Notes under the pieces: model-generated | Databases searched by the model: none | Told to the model about the DNA's origin: nothing | What the model saw: the letters and a program-made list of their open reading frames with translations, nothing else | Assembly (NCBI GenBank): GCA_905221605.1 | Contig: CAJNDS010000335.1 | Span: 415,203-479,202, forward strand | Reading direction: 5' to 3' | Length of the DNA stretch: 64,000 nucleotides | Source of the DNA: Symbiodinium natans | Lineage: Eukaryota > Sar > Dinophyceae > Suessiales > Symbiodiniaceae | Translations under genes and position numbers: made by a program | In this document: piece by piece, positions 14,601 through 28,100 of the stretch | Layout: each line of letters begins with the position of its first letter | Position numbering within the stretch: position 1 is the first letter of the stretch

Positions 14601-17600
14601 AGTAGGCTTAAGGTTCCCTAAACCCTAAACCCTAAACCCTAAACCCTAAACCCTAAACCCTAAACCCTAAACCCTAAACCCTAAACCCTAAACCCTAAAC
14701 CCTAAACCCTAAACCCTTCATTCTTAGGGTAGAGGCATGGTCCGAAGCCCGAACCTCGGTGTCCTCACATCAGCCGCGCATTCGGTGGAAGCTGGCCGCG
14801 AGCATCCGAAACGGGCACGCAAAACGAAGCACCAGGGGGTGCCAACGATGAATTCATGCACGGCTTCGGGCTTTGGTAGGGTCTTTTAGGGTTGAGAGAG
14901 GTTTAGGGTTTAAGGTTTAGGATTTAGGGATTTAGGGTTTAGGGATCTAAGGATTAGGGCTTAGGGCTCAAGGTTTCGAGTTGAGGGCTTCGGGTTTGAG
15001 GCTTCGGGCTTAGGGTGTAAAGCTTCGGGTTTAAGGGTGCAAGGGTTCGGGCTTAGGGTTCAGGGTTTAGGGCCACGTGTTTGCTTGTGTGCATGTCTGT
15101 ACGGATGGGGTTTTTCAAAAACGGGGATCGGTTTAAGCATCAGATACCGGAATTAAACTGAGCCTCTCACCAAGCCCCAAACCCCGAACCCTGAAACACC
15201 GCGTCGTATGACCTGATCAGGGTTCAGGATCTACATAAGGGTTTAGGCGCTTGAGGCTTTTAGGCTCTAGGGGAAAACCTTCAAGTGGAAATGTTCCGTA
15301 AATGAACTTAGGATCCCTTTTGTCAATCTGGAGACCCTAGAAGCCCAAAACCCCAAACAACTTCCCCTCAAAAGGGGAGAGCTCCCGGTACGGTTCTCAA
15401 ACTCTACCATCTGCTTTCAAGTACCCCCCCCCACAAGTAAAGACATTTTTCCTCTCAGGGCAATACGGGGATAACCCTTAACCCTCAACCCTAAACCCTA
15501 AAGTCTTCGTATCCTTTGGGGGGGGTTCTTCAGCAAATCTTAGAAATCCGACTGGCCGCATGAGCTCAGACAGCTGCAGAGATCGAGGCTCGTTGGGGTT
15601 TAGGGTTTAGGGTTTAGGGTTTAGGTTTCGGGTTTAGGGTTTAGGGTTTCGGGTTTCGGGTTTCGGGTTTAGGGTTTCGGTTTCGGGTTTAGGGTTTCAA
15701 GGGCACTTTGAACCCGGAAGCCTGGACCTCTACAACCGCGCCCCGCCTCCGCCTGATTTTACTCATGCTACTAAACCTGAATCCCTAACATTACCCTAAA
15801 CCCCAAACCCTACACTCCCTACTCGCTGCACGCTAAACCCAAACCCCCAACCCCAAACCCTGAACCCTAAGCCGGAAACTCTACACCCTGAACCCTACGC
15901 GCTAGTGCGCTAAACCCTAAACACAAGACTCCCGAGAGCATAGACCCGAAACCCTAAACCTAGGACCCCCGATTGCCTAAACCCTACAACCCTGGAGGGG
16001 CCAGCCACAATCCACCTTGGGTTTGGGGTTTAGGGTTTAGGGTTTAGGGTTTAGGGTTTAGGCTTTAGGGTTTAGGCTTTAGGGTTCAGGGTTTACTGTA
16101 GGGTGTAGACTCCCTAAAAAAAGGGTCTCCAGCAGCCTGCTGCGAGGCGAGCACGGTTTGTGCTCCGAAATTGAAACACCTTATTGGCGAAAAAAAATGC
16201 ATCGAAAACCTCAACAGGAACGCGAAACCCTAAACACTAAACCCTAAACCCTAAACCCTAAACCCTGAACCCTAAACCCTAAACCCAAATATCCATCAAC
16301 CATATCGACAAAAAGGCGGCGAAACACCTTATCAGCGAAAGCGAGCACCGCTGCCGCCCATGCACCAGGAGACCCCCCAAAGAAGTCCAGAAACAGGGCT
16401 TAGGGTTTAGGGTTTAGGGCTTAGGGTTTAGGGTTTGGGGCTTCCGGGCTTACTGGTTTTGCGTTTATAGGGTTCAGGGTTTTAGGGTTTAGGGTTTCGG
16501 GCTTTGAAAGTAGTAGTTCGTGATCGGACTTTGGGAAAGAGGTTCCCTTCACAACCCCTTGAAACTCAAGAGACCCTTACGAGGCCCTAACCCCTAAACC
16601 CTACAGGGTGGGGCCCCCTAGTTATAAGTAGAGTTATAAGGGCAAGTCCCTTAACTACAGTTAGTATAGTAAGGGGGCCCCACCCTGTAGACCCTAAACC
16701 CTCAACCGCAAAAGGTACCACGAACAACTGGCCATGAACCACGAAGAATTGGCCATGAGCCACAAACGATTTTGGCCATTATCATATGATAGAGAGGTTT
16801 AGGGTTTAAGGTTGAGGGTGTAGTGATTAGGGTATTCAAGGTTGAGGGTTTACGATTGCCAGCTAGCCCCAGAAGAGAAGGTGGTCCAGACAGTCGGAGC
16901 ACCCTTTGTCTGCTGTTTAGGGTTCAGGTTGTCCCTAAACCCTAAACCCTAAACCCTAAACCCTAAACCCTAGACCCTAAACCCTAGCCCTAAACCCTAA
17001 ACCAAAAAGGGTGAGAAAAAACAACTGGGATAAATGGCTTCCCAGCAACACCCAAGAAGAAGTGCACACGTCTTTTTTGGGTTTCGGGATTAGGGTTTTA
17101 AGGTTGTGGCATAAAATAGCCGCAACCCAGACACCAAACACATCAATCAACACAAACATTACACGAACAAAAAAATGAATCAACATACATATATATACAT
17201 ATATAGCATACATATATGTATATATATATATGGTACCTCCCCAGTGACCTACCCTTTTTCGCCTTGTCTTAAGTCATCCAGCTGCACTGCAAGCAAACTC
17301 GGTGTGCAATAGCGTGTTTCTTAGGGCGTAGATTGAAATGAAACTAAAATCCGAATACACAGGCAATTAAAAAACCAAAATACCAAAAAAAAAAAAAAAT
17401 TCCGGAACTCTCAGGAATCCCTACGAGGCTTCTCCAAGAGTTCCGGAATTTTTTTTTGTTTGGTTGTTTTGGTTTTGGTTTTGTTTTTTTTTTTTTTTTT
17501 GCTTTTTTTGGTTTTGGTTTTTTGGTTCGCCTTTACGTGGCAATAACTACGCATTTTTTAGTGTGTTTTTGTACTTGCGAATTTGCTTGTGCATGGCCTC

Positions 17601-20600
17601 CACTAAGTACTTTTTCTAGGAAGATTGTGTATTGTTAAGCTTGCTTCTGCAAATTGTGCCTTTCGGACATAGTATATAAGTGGTCTTAATGAAATACTTC
17701 AGAAACAAAGGTGTCAGTGTTATGCAAGTAGAATCGCTTCTATTGCTGTTAGTGTTTATTTCGCATTTTGGTTGAGTATGGTCCTTTGCATAGTAGTCAT
17801 TTGAGTCAAATTGGGCGCTATTTCATGAATATGTAAACATAAGATATTTCAATGGACTTTTCAGATACTATTGATTAATACTTTGCCTAGCACACATTCT
17901 AGTTACGTACAAAGCAGTATTCTTGTGCATGGCCTTTACTAACTACTTTTCTAGGAAGGTATACAAGTGGTCTTTATTTAGTACTTGAGGAGTCTTTTAC
18001 ATTGTTATGTAAGTAGAACCGCTTCTATTTCCATTAGTGCTTTTTGTACATTTTAGTTGGGTATGGTATTTTGAATAGTGTTCTATTTCCATTAGGTTTT
18101 ATTTCACATTTTGGTTGGGTATGGTATTTTGAATAGTGTTCATGTGAGTCAGATTGGGCTATTTACTTGATACTTACTCTAGTAGATAAATCGCATAGAA
18201 TGATGATTTCAAAACAAGAAACATTTCATGAATATGTAAACATAAGTTATTACAGTGTACTTTTTAGATAGTATTTGGTTTATACTTTGTCTAGTACAAA
18301 TTCTTTTCATGTACAAAGCAGTATTCTTGTGCTATGGCCTTTACTAACTACTTTTCTAGGAAGGTATATAAGTGGTTTTACATTGTTATTTAAGTAGAAT
18401 CGCTTCCGTTGCCGTTCGAGTTTATTTCATATTTCAGTTGAGTATGGTATTTGAATAGTATTCGCTTGAGTCAGATTGGGCTATTTACTTAATACTCCAG
18501 GAGTTAAATTCGCATACAATAATAAGCACACAATGTTTCATGAATATGTAAACATAAGGTATTTCAGTGGACTTGTCAGATAGTATTTGATTAATTCTCT
18601 GCCTAGTACAAACACAATTGAATATATGTATATATAATACATTCATGCCCGTTAAACGCACAATTTGCCTAGAAAAACCAAAGATCTAAAAACCTAAAAA
18701 CAGCATTGTCCGCTTCAGATTCAAAATATGAATTAATCCAATGCTGGCTTATCGGGGCCTGCGAGGTGGGTGTCCCAATATATGTCCTTCATTACCCGGT
18801 GATTAACTACGCGACTTTTGGGCCTTCGTTATTTTTTTTTGTAAAAAAGGCCTAAAAAGGGTAGGTCGCTCGGGGGGGGGTAGCATATATATGGTTCAGC
18901 GTCGAGCGTCCTGGGCCCCCCCCCCCCCCCCCCCCAAGTCTACTCTACGGTCCCTTCCCTAAACCCTAAAAACCCTAAACCCTAAACCCTAAAAAACCCT
19001 AACCCTAAACCCTAAACCTTAAGTCTTAAACCTTAAACCCTAAACCCTAAAACCCTGAACCCTAAACCCTAACCCTAAAACCAACCCCCAACCACACCAC
19101 AGGGGGGGGGTATCATCTTAGTACCCCATCCGCGGGGAAAACCCTAAACCCTAAACCCTAAACCCTAAACCCTAAACCCTAAACCCTAAAACCCTAAAAC
19201 CCTAAAACCCTAAAACCCTAAAACCCTAAAACCCTAAAAAACCCTAAACCCTAAACCCTAAACCCTAAAAACCCTAACCTAAAAACCCTAAAACCAACCC
19301 CCAACCACCCACAGGGGGGGGATAGCATTGGGGGGGGGGGGGGGGTAGGGGGGGGGGGGGGGGTAGGGGGGGGGGGGGGGGTAGGGGGGGGGGGGTAGGG
19401 GGGGGGGGGGGTAGGGGGGGGTTCAGAGGGGGGGGGCCAGGGGGGGGGTAGGGGGGGGGGGGGGGGGGCCCGCCGGGGCCGAACCACAAAAAAAAAATGT
19501 GCATGCAAACCCTAAACCCTAAACTCCCAAAACCCTAACCCCTAACCCCTAAACCCACATAAACAAGAAGATATTAATTATGTGCGACAACAGCATAACC
19601 TAGTAAGGTTTAGGACGTAGACGGCTCCTGGGGTGCTTGAGGCTTCAGGGTCTTCATATTTACACAGATTGTCGGCTGGGGGATTCTGGGTGCTGGCCTA
19701 CCAGGTTTTGGGTTTAGGGTTTAGGGCGAAGGGTTTAGGGTTTAGGGCGTAGGGTTTAGGGTCTAGCGCTTGGGGTATCTGATGGTGGATGGGCAAGCGC
19801 ATGCTGCTTAGCCTAGCTATAGTGGCTGTGCTCTGAAAAACAAATCGCAGACCAATCGCAACGCATGCTCTGATGCGAATGCTGCTTTTGGCCGGCAGCC
19901 ACCCTGCAGTTCCTTAAGGTTCAGAGTCTTACCCTAAACCCTAAACCCTAAACCCTAAACCCTAGACCCCAGACCCCAAACCAAACCCTCACTCAGTTTA
20001 GGGTCCAGGGCTTCAGGGCTTCGCAATCAGTATGCTGCACGTTGCCTGCAACCCGCAAGCCCAAACATTCTGAAGCACTCAAGCTGCAAATCCTAAAGAT
20101 ACACGCTGTATTAAGCCCTTAAGAAAGCACAATGGGGATATCCCATGGGATCCTGGAAATTGAACGGCCATCTCAAAGGACCATGAAATCGTCCCCTTTT
20201 AGGGTTTAGGGTTTAGGGTTTGGGGTTTAGGGTTTAGGGTTTAGGGTTTAGGATTACATTCGTCCCGCTGCCAGCCACACATGGTCCTGCGAAAAACCCA
20301 AGGGCACTTCCGCATGGGGGGCGACTACTGACTGGCTACTGCTTCACACCGCATCCAAGCCCTAGACCCTAAACCCTAAACCCTAAACCCTAAACCCTAA
20401 ACCCTAAACCCTAAACCCTAAACCCCCAACATCGGCTCAACATGGGCCAGGTATCTTGCGTCCAAGCGTCAACAAACAATGCTGCGAACTACTTCAGCTG
20501 ACATGGAGGGCTGATCTAAATTTTGGGCGCTTTTCGTACCCGACTCTTGAAGCAAACAACAGCGAAGAAACAGAACCCACCCCCCCCCCCAAAAAAAAAA

Positions 20601-22144
20601 AAACAAAAAAACAAAACAAAACAAACAATAATAATAATACACCCAAAAAAAGATATTATTAGGCTTAGGGTCTAGGGCTTCAGGATTTCCCAAAACCCCC
20701 CAAAAAGACAAAAAAACACAAGAAAACCAAGCTGAATACTACTAGGATTGGCGTCGAGGGCTTCAAGATTTCCCAGACACGCCCTTTACACACTGAACCC
20801 CCGTGAGCCCGAAAGCGCCCAAAAACCGAACCCCTGAAGCCTAAAGCCAACACCCGAAAGAATGAAGGGCTCTCTCCCCTCCCCCTAATATTTGGGGTTT
20901 AGGGTTAGGGTTTAGGGTTTAGGGTTTAGGGTTTAGGGTTTAGGGTTTAGGGTTTAGGGTTTAGGGTTTAGGGTTTAGGGTTTAGGGTTTAGGGTTTAGG
21001 GTTTAGGGTTTAGGGTTTAGGGTTTAGGGTTTAACCACCCCCTACCCCTAATATTAAATACCCCGGAAAGCGCGGGGAGGTGGGGGGGGGGGGAGGCTTC
21101 ATAATCGGGAGAAGGAACTAGATTGCAGGTCTCACTGCGGCACCCCCCAACCTACAAACAAATCGGCCCAGGGAACATCCGATACCCAAAGTCGGATGAA
21201 ACAGAGAAATGCTGAAGGGGCTGGTGGTTTAGTAAGGGTCTATCCACACCCAAGTATACCCGGTTTCTATACCCTGGCCTGGGCCACCACAACTAAACCC
21301 CTAAACCCTAGACCCGAAACCCTAAACCCCAAACCCTGAAACCTAAAACCCCTTAATCCTAAACCCTAAACCCTAAATCCGCTAAACCCTAGACCCAAAA
21401 CCCGAAACCCCCAAAGCCCCACAGGTTCCAAGTGCAACCTCGATGAGCCCACCTGAGAAGGAGATCAACTGAAGGAGTGCTTAGGGTTTAGGGTTTAGGG
21501 TTTGGGGTTTAGGTTCCTCCCCAACAATCTTGACCCCCCGCCCTGCCCCCCACTGTTTAGGGTTTAGGGTTAGGGTTCAGGGTTCAGGGTTCAGGGTTCA
21601 GGGTTCAGGGTTCAGGGTTTGAAGCCCAATTTTACCCCCCCCCCCCCTCTTAGACGATCGGGGCACTTAGTAAGTGCGGTTATGAGTCAGGCAACCTTTT
21701 CCTCGAACTACTTATTACCCCAATTGAGGTCCTTAAAACCCTACTGACTAAGTGCCCCGATCCTCAAAGTACTCCGCATATTAAATCTTCCCCATACACT
21801 TATATTATAGTATAACTAGAATTCGAGTATTCCAACTAAAGTCGGAGTATCTCATATTAGCGGGCAGGGAGGGGGGGGGGGGGGTAATGTTAGGGGGAAG
21901 GGGTTAGAAGACTAGGATAGGGATTGGGCTCCTTCTTCAGGGGTTGGGCCTCAACCCCAAAGACCAAAAGCCAAGATGGGTTCTCTCCTCTTCAGGGTTC
22001 AGGGTTCAGGGTTCAGGGTTCAGGGTTCAGGGTTCAGGGTTCAGGGTTCAGGGTTCAGGGTTCAGGGTTCAGGGTTCAGGGTTCAGGGTTTAGGGTTTAG
22101 GGTTTAGGGTTTAGGGTTTAGGGTTGTGGTTGCGGTTTGAGGTT

Positions 22145-22176
<32 letters not shown>

Positions 22177-25100
22177 GGTTTAGGGTCTAAGCCCTAAACA
22201 CCCTAGAACTTAGCTTCGGGATGCTCAGATCCACCCTCCCGTGCGGCGGTGCGCGACAGCTGCCAGAAACTCCGGGCCCTCAAGAGGTCAAACATGCAAG
22301 CTGGGCCTTCATGTGGGGTTTAGGGTTTTTAGGGTTTAGGGTTTAGGGTTTAGGGTTTAGGGTTTAGGGTTTAGGGTTTAGGGCTCTATTCTGTTTATTT
22401 TGATTGTGTTATGAAGGGTTGTATAGAGATTCAGGGCCGAAAGTAAAAGCATCATAGACCCCGCAGAGTCAGATACCACGTATCTTCGGGGCGCCTCGGA
22501 GACCCCCAAATTGCATGTCGCGCGTAGTGTTCAGGTTTCACTAAACCCTAAACCCTAAACCCTAAACCCTAAACCCTAAACCCTAAACCCTAAACCCTAA
22601 ACCCTAAACCCTAAACCCTAAACCCTAAACCCTAAACCCTAAACCCTAAACCCTAAAGTCCTGCTGAGGGCTCGCTACCAACACTTGAGAGCCCGAAGCA
22701 GTCCGAGCTTCGCGAGCGACATGAGAGCACTGAACGTGCAGCCCAGGTAAAGCTGGGGCTGCTGGACGCTCCAAAGCAAGGCAAGGCCCACACTGGCCGG
22801 TCAAGGCGGTCGAGCCTTTGAGTGTCAAAGGTAAAGACCCGAAACCCAAGACAATTGCTGGTGCAACCTTGACCATTCCTGAGCTTTTTTGGGCTGCCCC
22901 CAGACCATTTCTGAGCTTTTTTCGAAGCCAAATCTGAGCTTCTTGGCATTTGCGAGCTTTTTTGGGCCTGGGCTTCTTTCAGACCATTTCTGAGCTTTTT
23001 TCGCTCACGCCAGACCATTCCTGAGCTTTTTTGGGCTTCTCCCAAACAGCATTCCTGAGCTTGTTTGGGCTTCTCCCGGCCGGTTGTTGAGCTTTTTGGG
23101 GTCCTCGAAGACCATTTCTGAGCTTTTTTGGGCTTCTCCCAGACCATTTCTGAGCTTTCGCGGCTCCCGCCAGACCATTCCTGAGCCTTTCTGGGCTTCT
23201 CCCAGAGCTCCTGCGACCATTTCTGATCTCCCGCTCTTTTCCTGAGCCCTTTGACCTTTCTCCAGACCATCTCTGAGCTTCTTTGGAAAAAAAGACTTCT
23301 TTTCGTTCACAAGGAAGCTTCTCAAAGCCCCACATGGGGAGGACCTCGCGATTGTCCTGGACACGCGATGAAAACGCCTTTTTTTGTAGGCCTCTCGTTT
23401 CTGGATTTTTTGGGTCGGAACTCCTAGCAGGGCCTCACAAAAGCTTCTGGTAGCCTCCAGAAGCCTGCGTGGGGCTTCCCAGGAGCTTTGAATCCTCCAA
23501 AAGCTGCGAAAGCTTCGCTTCATCCAAAAGCTTCCAAGGCCCAAATTCTAATGAAGGGCCACCCCCAAAACCTTTTCACCGCCTAGTCTTCGTCAAGGGG
23601 AAGTCGTATCGGGACGCTGGCCCGGTCGAGGGGCAGCGCTACCCCTTCGGTAACCCAAATTGCTTTGTGTCGATGGCTTCCGTGCTGGCAAAGGAGGATC
23701 GCAGACGAGTGATGCCAAACGCGCTCAAATAAGCACGTCGGGGTCGAGGGGCAGCGGTACCCCTACTGTAACCCAAACCAATCTGTGAGACACATGCCAG
23801 ACGCCTTCCGTGACGGCAGATGCGGGATGCCAAACGCCTTCAAACAAGCCCGATTTTGATGATGAAGGGCTACCCCCCCGGCTTTCACAGTCTAGTTTTG
23901 GTCAAGGGAAGGCAAAAGCATTAGGGCAGCGTTTGCCAGAACTCTTCACCTTTTTGTAGCCCTGCCCCCGCGAGGCTCGGATCGGGACGGTGCCGAAACA
24001 GCGTGCACAGGGGCACAGCATGCCCCCGCTGGAAAAATGCAAAAGCAGACTTTAGGAACTAAACCCTAAAAATAAATATGCCGGGTGGCTTGGGTGGGCT
24101 TACCGCCACGCGATGTTGCGAGCGACCCGGGCAGAGGGGCCGGTTAGAAAAATAAGGTGAGGCCCCGGAGCCCAGCGAGCAACCCAGAACGCAACACACC
24201 CTAAACCCTAAACCCTAAACCCTAAACCCTAAACCCTAAACCCTAAACCCTAAACCCTAAACCCTAAACCCTTGGGGTTCCTCGGTTCCTGATCCCGAAT
24301 GATGACACATCGGCATGCTGTTTGGACCTCCCAAGAGGGGGAGGCGTCTGTACCGACTCCCAATTTGGCTGCCATCCGGTTGCGACTCTTAGCAACAAGC
24401 CCCAACCCCTAAACCCAAAACCCCAAAACGTCCGGTTCGTGTAGGGATTGTTCTTTAGGGTGAGCCTTCCTCCGGCTCTAGGTCTTCAGTTTAGAAATGT
24501 GGCCTAGGGCCGAGGGCTATTCAGGGCGCAGGGCTTGAGAACCCCGCACTGCCAAACCCATTGACTCACGATATAACTCGAGTCAGCATAAGACAAACTC
24601 CAACTTTGCAGCTAGGGGTTGTGTTGTCCGGCTTAGGGGTTTCGCCCCGCAATTCAACACCCCACCAAAGTCTTGGGGTCAGGGCAAAAGAGGTCCGTCT
24701 ACAACCGGCGGCTGCGTTGAACCACCCCATCGCGTGCTGATACTGCAAGCTGCGTCGACTACGCGGAACTCGTCTGCGGACCTCAAACCGCATATCCGAA
24801 ACTACCATGAAGGCTAAACCCCTAAACTCCTAAACACCTTAAACCTTGCAAACCCTGGAACCCTAGAACCCAAAAAACCCTAGAACCCTAAATCCCAAAA
24901 CCCTAAACCCCAAAACCCTAAACCCTAAACCCCTAAACCTGGAGCCCGATTTGGTTTGTAACAGGGACCCCCCTTCAGGGCCAACCCTGCAGGGTCCAAG
25001 GGGTTTCGCAAACCCTAAGGGTTTAGGGTTTAGGGTTTAGGGTTCAGGGTTCAGGGTTCAGGGTTTAGGGTTTAGGGTTCAGGGTTTAGGGAGGGTTTCG

Positions 25101-28100
25101 AGTTTAGGGTGAGTTGGGGGCTGAGGGTTTCGTGTCAAAACCCTAAACCCAGACAGCCAGGGCCCGCGGAACTTGTCGGCGTTTAGGGTTTAGGGTTTAG
25201 GGTTTAGGGTTTAGGGTTTAGGGTTTAGGGTTTAGGGTTTAGGGTTTAGGGTTTAGGGTTTAGGGTTTAGGGTTCAGGGTCTAGGGTTTGGGGGGCCCGG
25301 CTGCAAAATCCAACCAGTGTATGTCAGACAACGACGATGGCATTTGCGCAGCAAGCACCCCCAATCCCAGAGGCCTAAGGTTCACACAACCCTAAACCCT
25401 AAACCCTAAACCCTAAAACCTAAAACCTAAAACCTAAACCCGAACTAAACCCTAAAGCTACTACGAAGAAGGCGAAGTCCATGTGACGAAGCTCCAGGGG
25501 CTTATATAGTCAGTCCTCTCTATTCTGGTCCCCTTTTAGGTGTTAGGGCCTAAACCATAAACCCTAAACCCTAAACCCTAATCCCTAAACCTAAACCCTA
25601 TGGGGTCAAAAGGGGATGTTTAGTGCCAAAAGGGGACCATCATCCAGAGAACCGAGCCTGTGTGGAAGGCCATCACTCGCACTCGGTAGATGTCCGGCAA
25701 ACGCTGTGCCTGGTGGGCCATGACCGGGATTTTACCATGGCAACCCCGAGCCGTTTTGGGCTAAGCCCTAAACCCTAGGCCCTAAACCCTAAACCCTAAA
25801 CCAAAAACCCTAAACCTATGCCAAGCTGCTGGCCCCCCGGCCTCCAAAAAATGAGGATCGGTTTCGGATCATTCCAACGTATAGGGTTTAGGGTGTAGGG
25901 TTTAGGGTTTAGGGTTATGTCTAACCCACCCCCAACCCTCCGAAGCTAAACTACAAAGCAAACGCGTCCCTAAACAGCAAACAGCAACCCCTAAAATGGA
26001 GCCCTCGACCCAACACCCCCCACCCCCCCACTATCAATCCTAAACCCGAAACCCTAGCAAGGGTACCTTCACCGTGGCCTTTTTAAGGCATCCTGGTTAC
26101 TGGGACGGCCCATAAAACGTCACTGAATAGTCTTCAACCCAAGAACCTGAACCCTAAACCCTAAACCCTAAACCCTAAACTCTAAACCCTAAACCCTAAA
26201 CCCTAAACCCTAAATTCTAAACCCTAAACCCTAAACCCTGCATCTAAAGTCCGGACATATGAATCATCCCAAGGTCCTGCCTCCGTAGGTTCTTCGGGCA
26301 CATCGAGGATTCTCAAGCTTTTTGGGGCAGCTGCGCGCAGCCCTGAGCTCGGAATTAGGGCCCCAAAACCTAAGACCCTAAAACCCTAAAACCCTAAACC
26401 CCTAAACCCCTAAACCCCTAAAACCCTAAAACCCTAAACCCTAAGCCCAAGGTACCATTCATCTGGCTCTTGTTCACCGCGTCCGAGCATCATTGCGAAT
26501 CAATCGTGCCCCTCGGAGCATGTTTGTTGCCTCAGTCTCCGGCCCAGAAACTGACATCCCCCCCCCCCCCCTCTCAGGGTTTAGGTTTAGGGTTTAGGCT
26601 TTAGGGTTCAGGGTTCAGGGTTTAGGGTTTAGGGCTTGGGCCTGAAGGTTTGGGGCTTAGGGTTTAAGGTTTGGGGATTAGGGCTCTAGGATTTGGGAGG
26701 CTAGGCTTTAGGGTTTTGGCCCCCCTAGTGTTTCTAGGGTTCTGCCAGGCCCAGAGGAGGGAGGGGCCCGATTACATGTCTGAAACTCGAGCACCCCCCC
26801 CCCCCCCCCCCATATATTTTGCTACGCCACCACATCATCATCATCTCGACCCTTAAGCCCAGTGTGCCTCAGACACTCACCGCAGCAGCGTAGAGTTTAG
26901 GGTCTAGGGTTTGGGGTGTAGGGTTCAGGTTGGAGCCCACGAGCCAGAGGCATCAGTACACACACACGCAATCATGGCAAGGCCAATCACGCATCCCCCT
27001 CAGAGTCCCAGCCTAGGCCCAAGAGTAACCTAGGAATGAAAAGGGTGCCCTTTTGGGGTTAAAGGGGCTTACACAGCAACCTAAACCCTACAACACGGGA
27101 ATATGGGGCAGACTCTGGTCCTAGTACCAAGCCAGAACTCCACCCGTAGAAAACCCTAAGGGTCCATGTACCTAAATAGGGAATACTTGGGCCTTAAGGT
27201 ACCTCCTATTTAGGGTATTTAGGGCCCAAGTACATAATGAGGTACATGGACCCTTAGGGAAATATATGTGAGTTTGTGTTCCCCTGGATTAAACTCTCCG
27301 CTGCCCTCAGGATATGTTAAACGCACATGTCCTGGACTCCCCGACGCCCTAAACCCACAGCCCTAAACCCTAAAGCCCTAAACTCTAAAACCCTAAACCC
27401 TAAGCCCAAAGCCCTGAACAGTGGTCCAGTCCATGTCGGCTGCAAAAACAGCCCGACTTTCCTGCACTTCTCTGGTTTGAGGTGCTAGCTTTTGGGAGCG
27501 AAGCCCTAAACCCTAAACCCTAAACCCTAAACCCTAAACCCTAAACCCCAAAGTCCTCAATCCTAGAACTCAGAGGTGCAGCTTCGGGCACGAGGGGCCC
27601 GTCCTGGCCAGGCCACTACTCTCGTTGCTGCTGGCTCTCCTGCGTCTTGAAAAGTTGTTTGGGGTTTGGGGTTTAGGGTTTAGGGTTTAGGGTTTGGGGT
27701 TTAGGGTTTAGGGTGTAGGGCTTCGGGTTTATTGAAATTATTCATGGCCTAAACCCCTAAACCCTAAACCCCAAACCTTCAGGTCCGGGGACAGTTTCGA
27801 GGAGTTTCCGGGAAAGTTTCGAGAGCTTCGTTTGTGGCTTTGGAAGAACTTCAAGTTACAGGGGCTTGAGAGTTTAGCGAGTAGGGTTTGGGGTTTAGGG
27901 TTTAGGGTTTGGGGTTTAGGGTTTGGGGTTTAGGGCAGGTCTCGATATTCGGGCCCCTTTGTATTGGGTGCCCCTTTATTAGGAGGACTTCCCAAAAGGG
28001 ACCCTAGTTAGAGAAAGACCAGAACAAAGAAACAAATAATCTCAAAAGCAACTCAACCCTGACTTCTATCAAGCGGTTTAGGGTTTGGGGTTTAAGGTTT

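Larger units (their letters stand above)
8692..22200. repeat. Part of S28 intron 21: dense telomere-like tracts, no assigned gene
   Basis: About 13.5 kb of tract-rich sequence. Notable arrays: 13397-13553, 14341-14471, 14617-14714, 20893-21033. Also an oligo-A run (10287-10313), the AT-rich tandem block 17640-18620, G/C homopolymer runs and several palindromic elements. Only weak coding islands were seen (12975-13115, 14725-14865). Confidence 0.7.

Noticed and set aside
19251-19508. Proline-rich proteins on the minus strand
   Set aside because: They are translations of the G-run tract in two frames at once.
22653-23544. 205- and 179-codon ORFs over the minisatellite
   Set aside because: Overlapping frames give the same [16 protein letters not shown]-like words, showing repeat translation rather than one protein.
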